Assembly (NCBI GenBank): GCA_014843695.1
Contig: CM026400.1
Location: 33,659,513 to 33,723,512 of the forward strand
Direction of reading: 5' to 3'
From: Archivesica marissinica
Taxonomy: Eukaryota > Mollusca > Bivalvia > Venerida > Vesicomyidae
Length of the DNA stretch: 64,000 nt
In this document: piece after piece, positions 62,545-64,000 of the stretch
Layout of the letters: every line of letters begins with the position of its first letter
How positions within the stretch are numbered: position 1 is the first letter of the stretch
Position numbers and translations under genes: made by a program
The notes under the pieces: generated by a model
What the model saw: only the letters and a program-made list of their open reading frames with translations
Databases searched by the model: none
What the model was told of the DNA's origin: nothing

Positions 62545-62818
62545 TTTTACGTTTATTTATCGTCGCTACCGGTTACCCATATGAGCGACGCCTCCTGAAG
62601 AGATTAGTCATTTTAGATTTTTGGAGGATAGTGCAATGATACAGAGAGAGACCCATTCCAGAGTCTCCTCTGGTTCTTTTGCGTGCACAGTGTAAAGCAC
62701 CAACACGAGACCTCGGTTTAACGTCCCATCTGAAAGACTGTTAATTTTATTAGGGTCAGACGGGGGGATCGAACCTGGATTACCAGTCCAGCGTGTTACC
62801 ACTGGACTTCATATTCGT
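62545..62818 (-). mobile_element. tRNA-Thr-like SINE, family A
   Basis: Reverse copy; head GTGTTACCACTGGACTTCAT at right with a short deletion near box B. Confidence 0.83.
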
Positions 62819-64000
62819 CTGTTTGGAACAATTGGAATGAGCTACCAGACAACATTGCAGGTGCTAAAGCATGTGATACAGTTTAAGACTGAGCTAGAGT
62901 GGACAACAGTGATGTATACTACGGAACGGTCATATCGACGAGACGACGAAGGGGACAATAAACCATCGGGTCTTAATAATTTCCCCATCACCAAATTTCC
63001 GACCTTGTATTATACTGGTGGCATAAGCAATAACCTGTGTATTTACGTTTCAAAAAGAGGCTGTGCAAATAATGTTCACTCTCAATTAAGCATAATGATA
63101 TTTCTGTTATTGTATGTAATATCAAATATCGGTTAGTAAGAAATAAATCATAACTGAATGAATAACAAAGTGAAAGCAACAGCACTGACCTCAATCTTTT
63201 ATTTACGCGGTGATACCAATTATCGGTGACGATGTAACTTTCGCCTCAGAAGATTATACCAGTAGCAATAGATGACATATAAGGCAATCATGTGACGTCA
63301 CATGAGTGGCATGCACCATACACATGTCAAATGCAGCCGATACTTAACAAAGTCATTTAAATTCAACTAAATATTGACGAAATATTACAAGAGTAATGCA
63401 GAAAATATAGTTTTGAATAAATGAAGGTAAATTTACACATAGAAATAAAATTTCAGTTTGTTTTTGCTATGGACATCTGCATAACTCGGACGGAAATAGT
63501 CGATAGTAAGCACAACATTTACATGTGCGGTGCGGTTCATTTGGATTGATTCTGATATCACCGATAATTAGTATTCACCGATATTTGGGTCATTTGGGAT
63601 AATTATACATAAATATTCTTATTTAGAGTGAAATCAAAACAAGACGCATGTAGCGTCAAAACACAATTTATACGAAAAACAACAAAGAGACCAAGATGCA
63701 TCAGATATAGACGAATAATTCATGACAGAAAATACTGCCGATATTATGCTTAATTACTCGTAATTACGCGAGCACGAGCCAGAGATAGCAGAAATGTCTC
63801 GGAGAAAATTACCCGAACACTGACGATAGCGATCAAGTAAACAGCATTATAACACAGGAACATATACATTACAAATGATATCAGACTAGTGAACTTATAA
63901 AATGTGCATGTAAATCATTTATATAATAATACGGCACTTTAGTTCTCGTTAATTCCTTCTAAATATTGCTAATTGCCCTCCAATCATACTGTTACATTAT
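62819..64000. other. Upstream Notch intron, no exon seen
   Basis: No EGF-like translation in any frame on the minus strand and no recognised repeat. The exon carrying the first part of EGF11 must lie further right. Confidence 0.6.

Noticed and set aside
62394..63194. Open frames at the right edge
   Set aside because: They overlap a SINE or AT-rich intron; none shows EGF cysteine spacing or splice sites in the phase needed for Notch.

Overview
This is eukaryotic, animal DNA dominated by one large gene: a Notch receptor on the minus strand. Its last 20 coding exons lie between 61057 and 18996. They were placed by hand from splice sites, EGF/LNR/ankyrin homology and reading phase. Every junction agrees in phase, giving 6,239 coding bases (2,078 residues plus a stop). 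The 5' part (signal peptide, EGF repeats 1-10 and the start of 11) lies beyond the right edge. The intron-rich layout, the many tRNA-derived SINEs, the TTAA- and TA-flanked MITEs and the very many minisatellites suggest a bivalve or other mollusc. That placement is an inference, and no species can be named from this window.

Layout. 1-18.5 kb is gene-free sequence downstream of Notch. It holds minisatellites with 51-, 64-, 41-, 18- and 21-bp units, one 1,000-N assembly gap at 3201-4200, SINEs and several MITEs. 18.65-18.89 kb holds an 80-bp triplicate just past the stop codon. 18,996-23,568 encodes the ankyrin domain and C-terminal TAD/PEST region. 28,185-29,139 encodes the transmembrane, RAM and NLS region. 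31,218-34,231 encodes the heterodimerisation domain, the furin site and the three LNR modules. 34,056-61,057 encodes EGF repeats 36 back to 11, including the canonical ligand-binding pair 11-12. 61,058-64,000 is the 3' part of the next upstream intron.

The most unusual feature is how the introns are filled. Nearly every long intron carries a kilobase-scale tandem array, and several arrays touch an exon edge. Two of them (37.5-41.8 kb and 54.9-55.2 kb) are built from the 3' splice site itself plus the first 15-20 coding bases of the adjacent exon, so each unit is a decoy acceptor. Two other arrays (58.1-58.6 kb and 47.2-47.5 kb) are tandem amplifications of one end of a MITE. A 409-bp segment at 15.0 kb was also copied into the palindromic centre of a MITE at 12.4 kb. 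These point to a local, repeated duplication process that uses existing sequence edges (exon ends, transposon ends, hairpin tips) as seeds.

No gene other than Notch is supported. Long open frames inside the 51-, 21- and 18-bp arrays follow from periods divisible by three. EGF numbering assumes 36 repeats, counted back from the last, and is by similarity to vertebrate NOTCH1.
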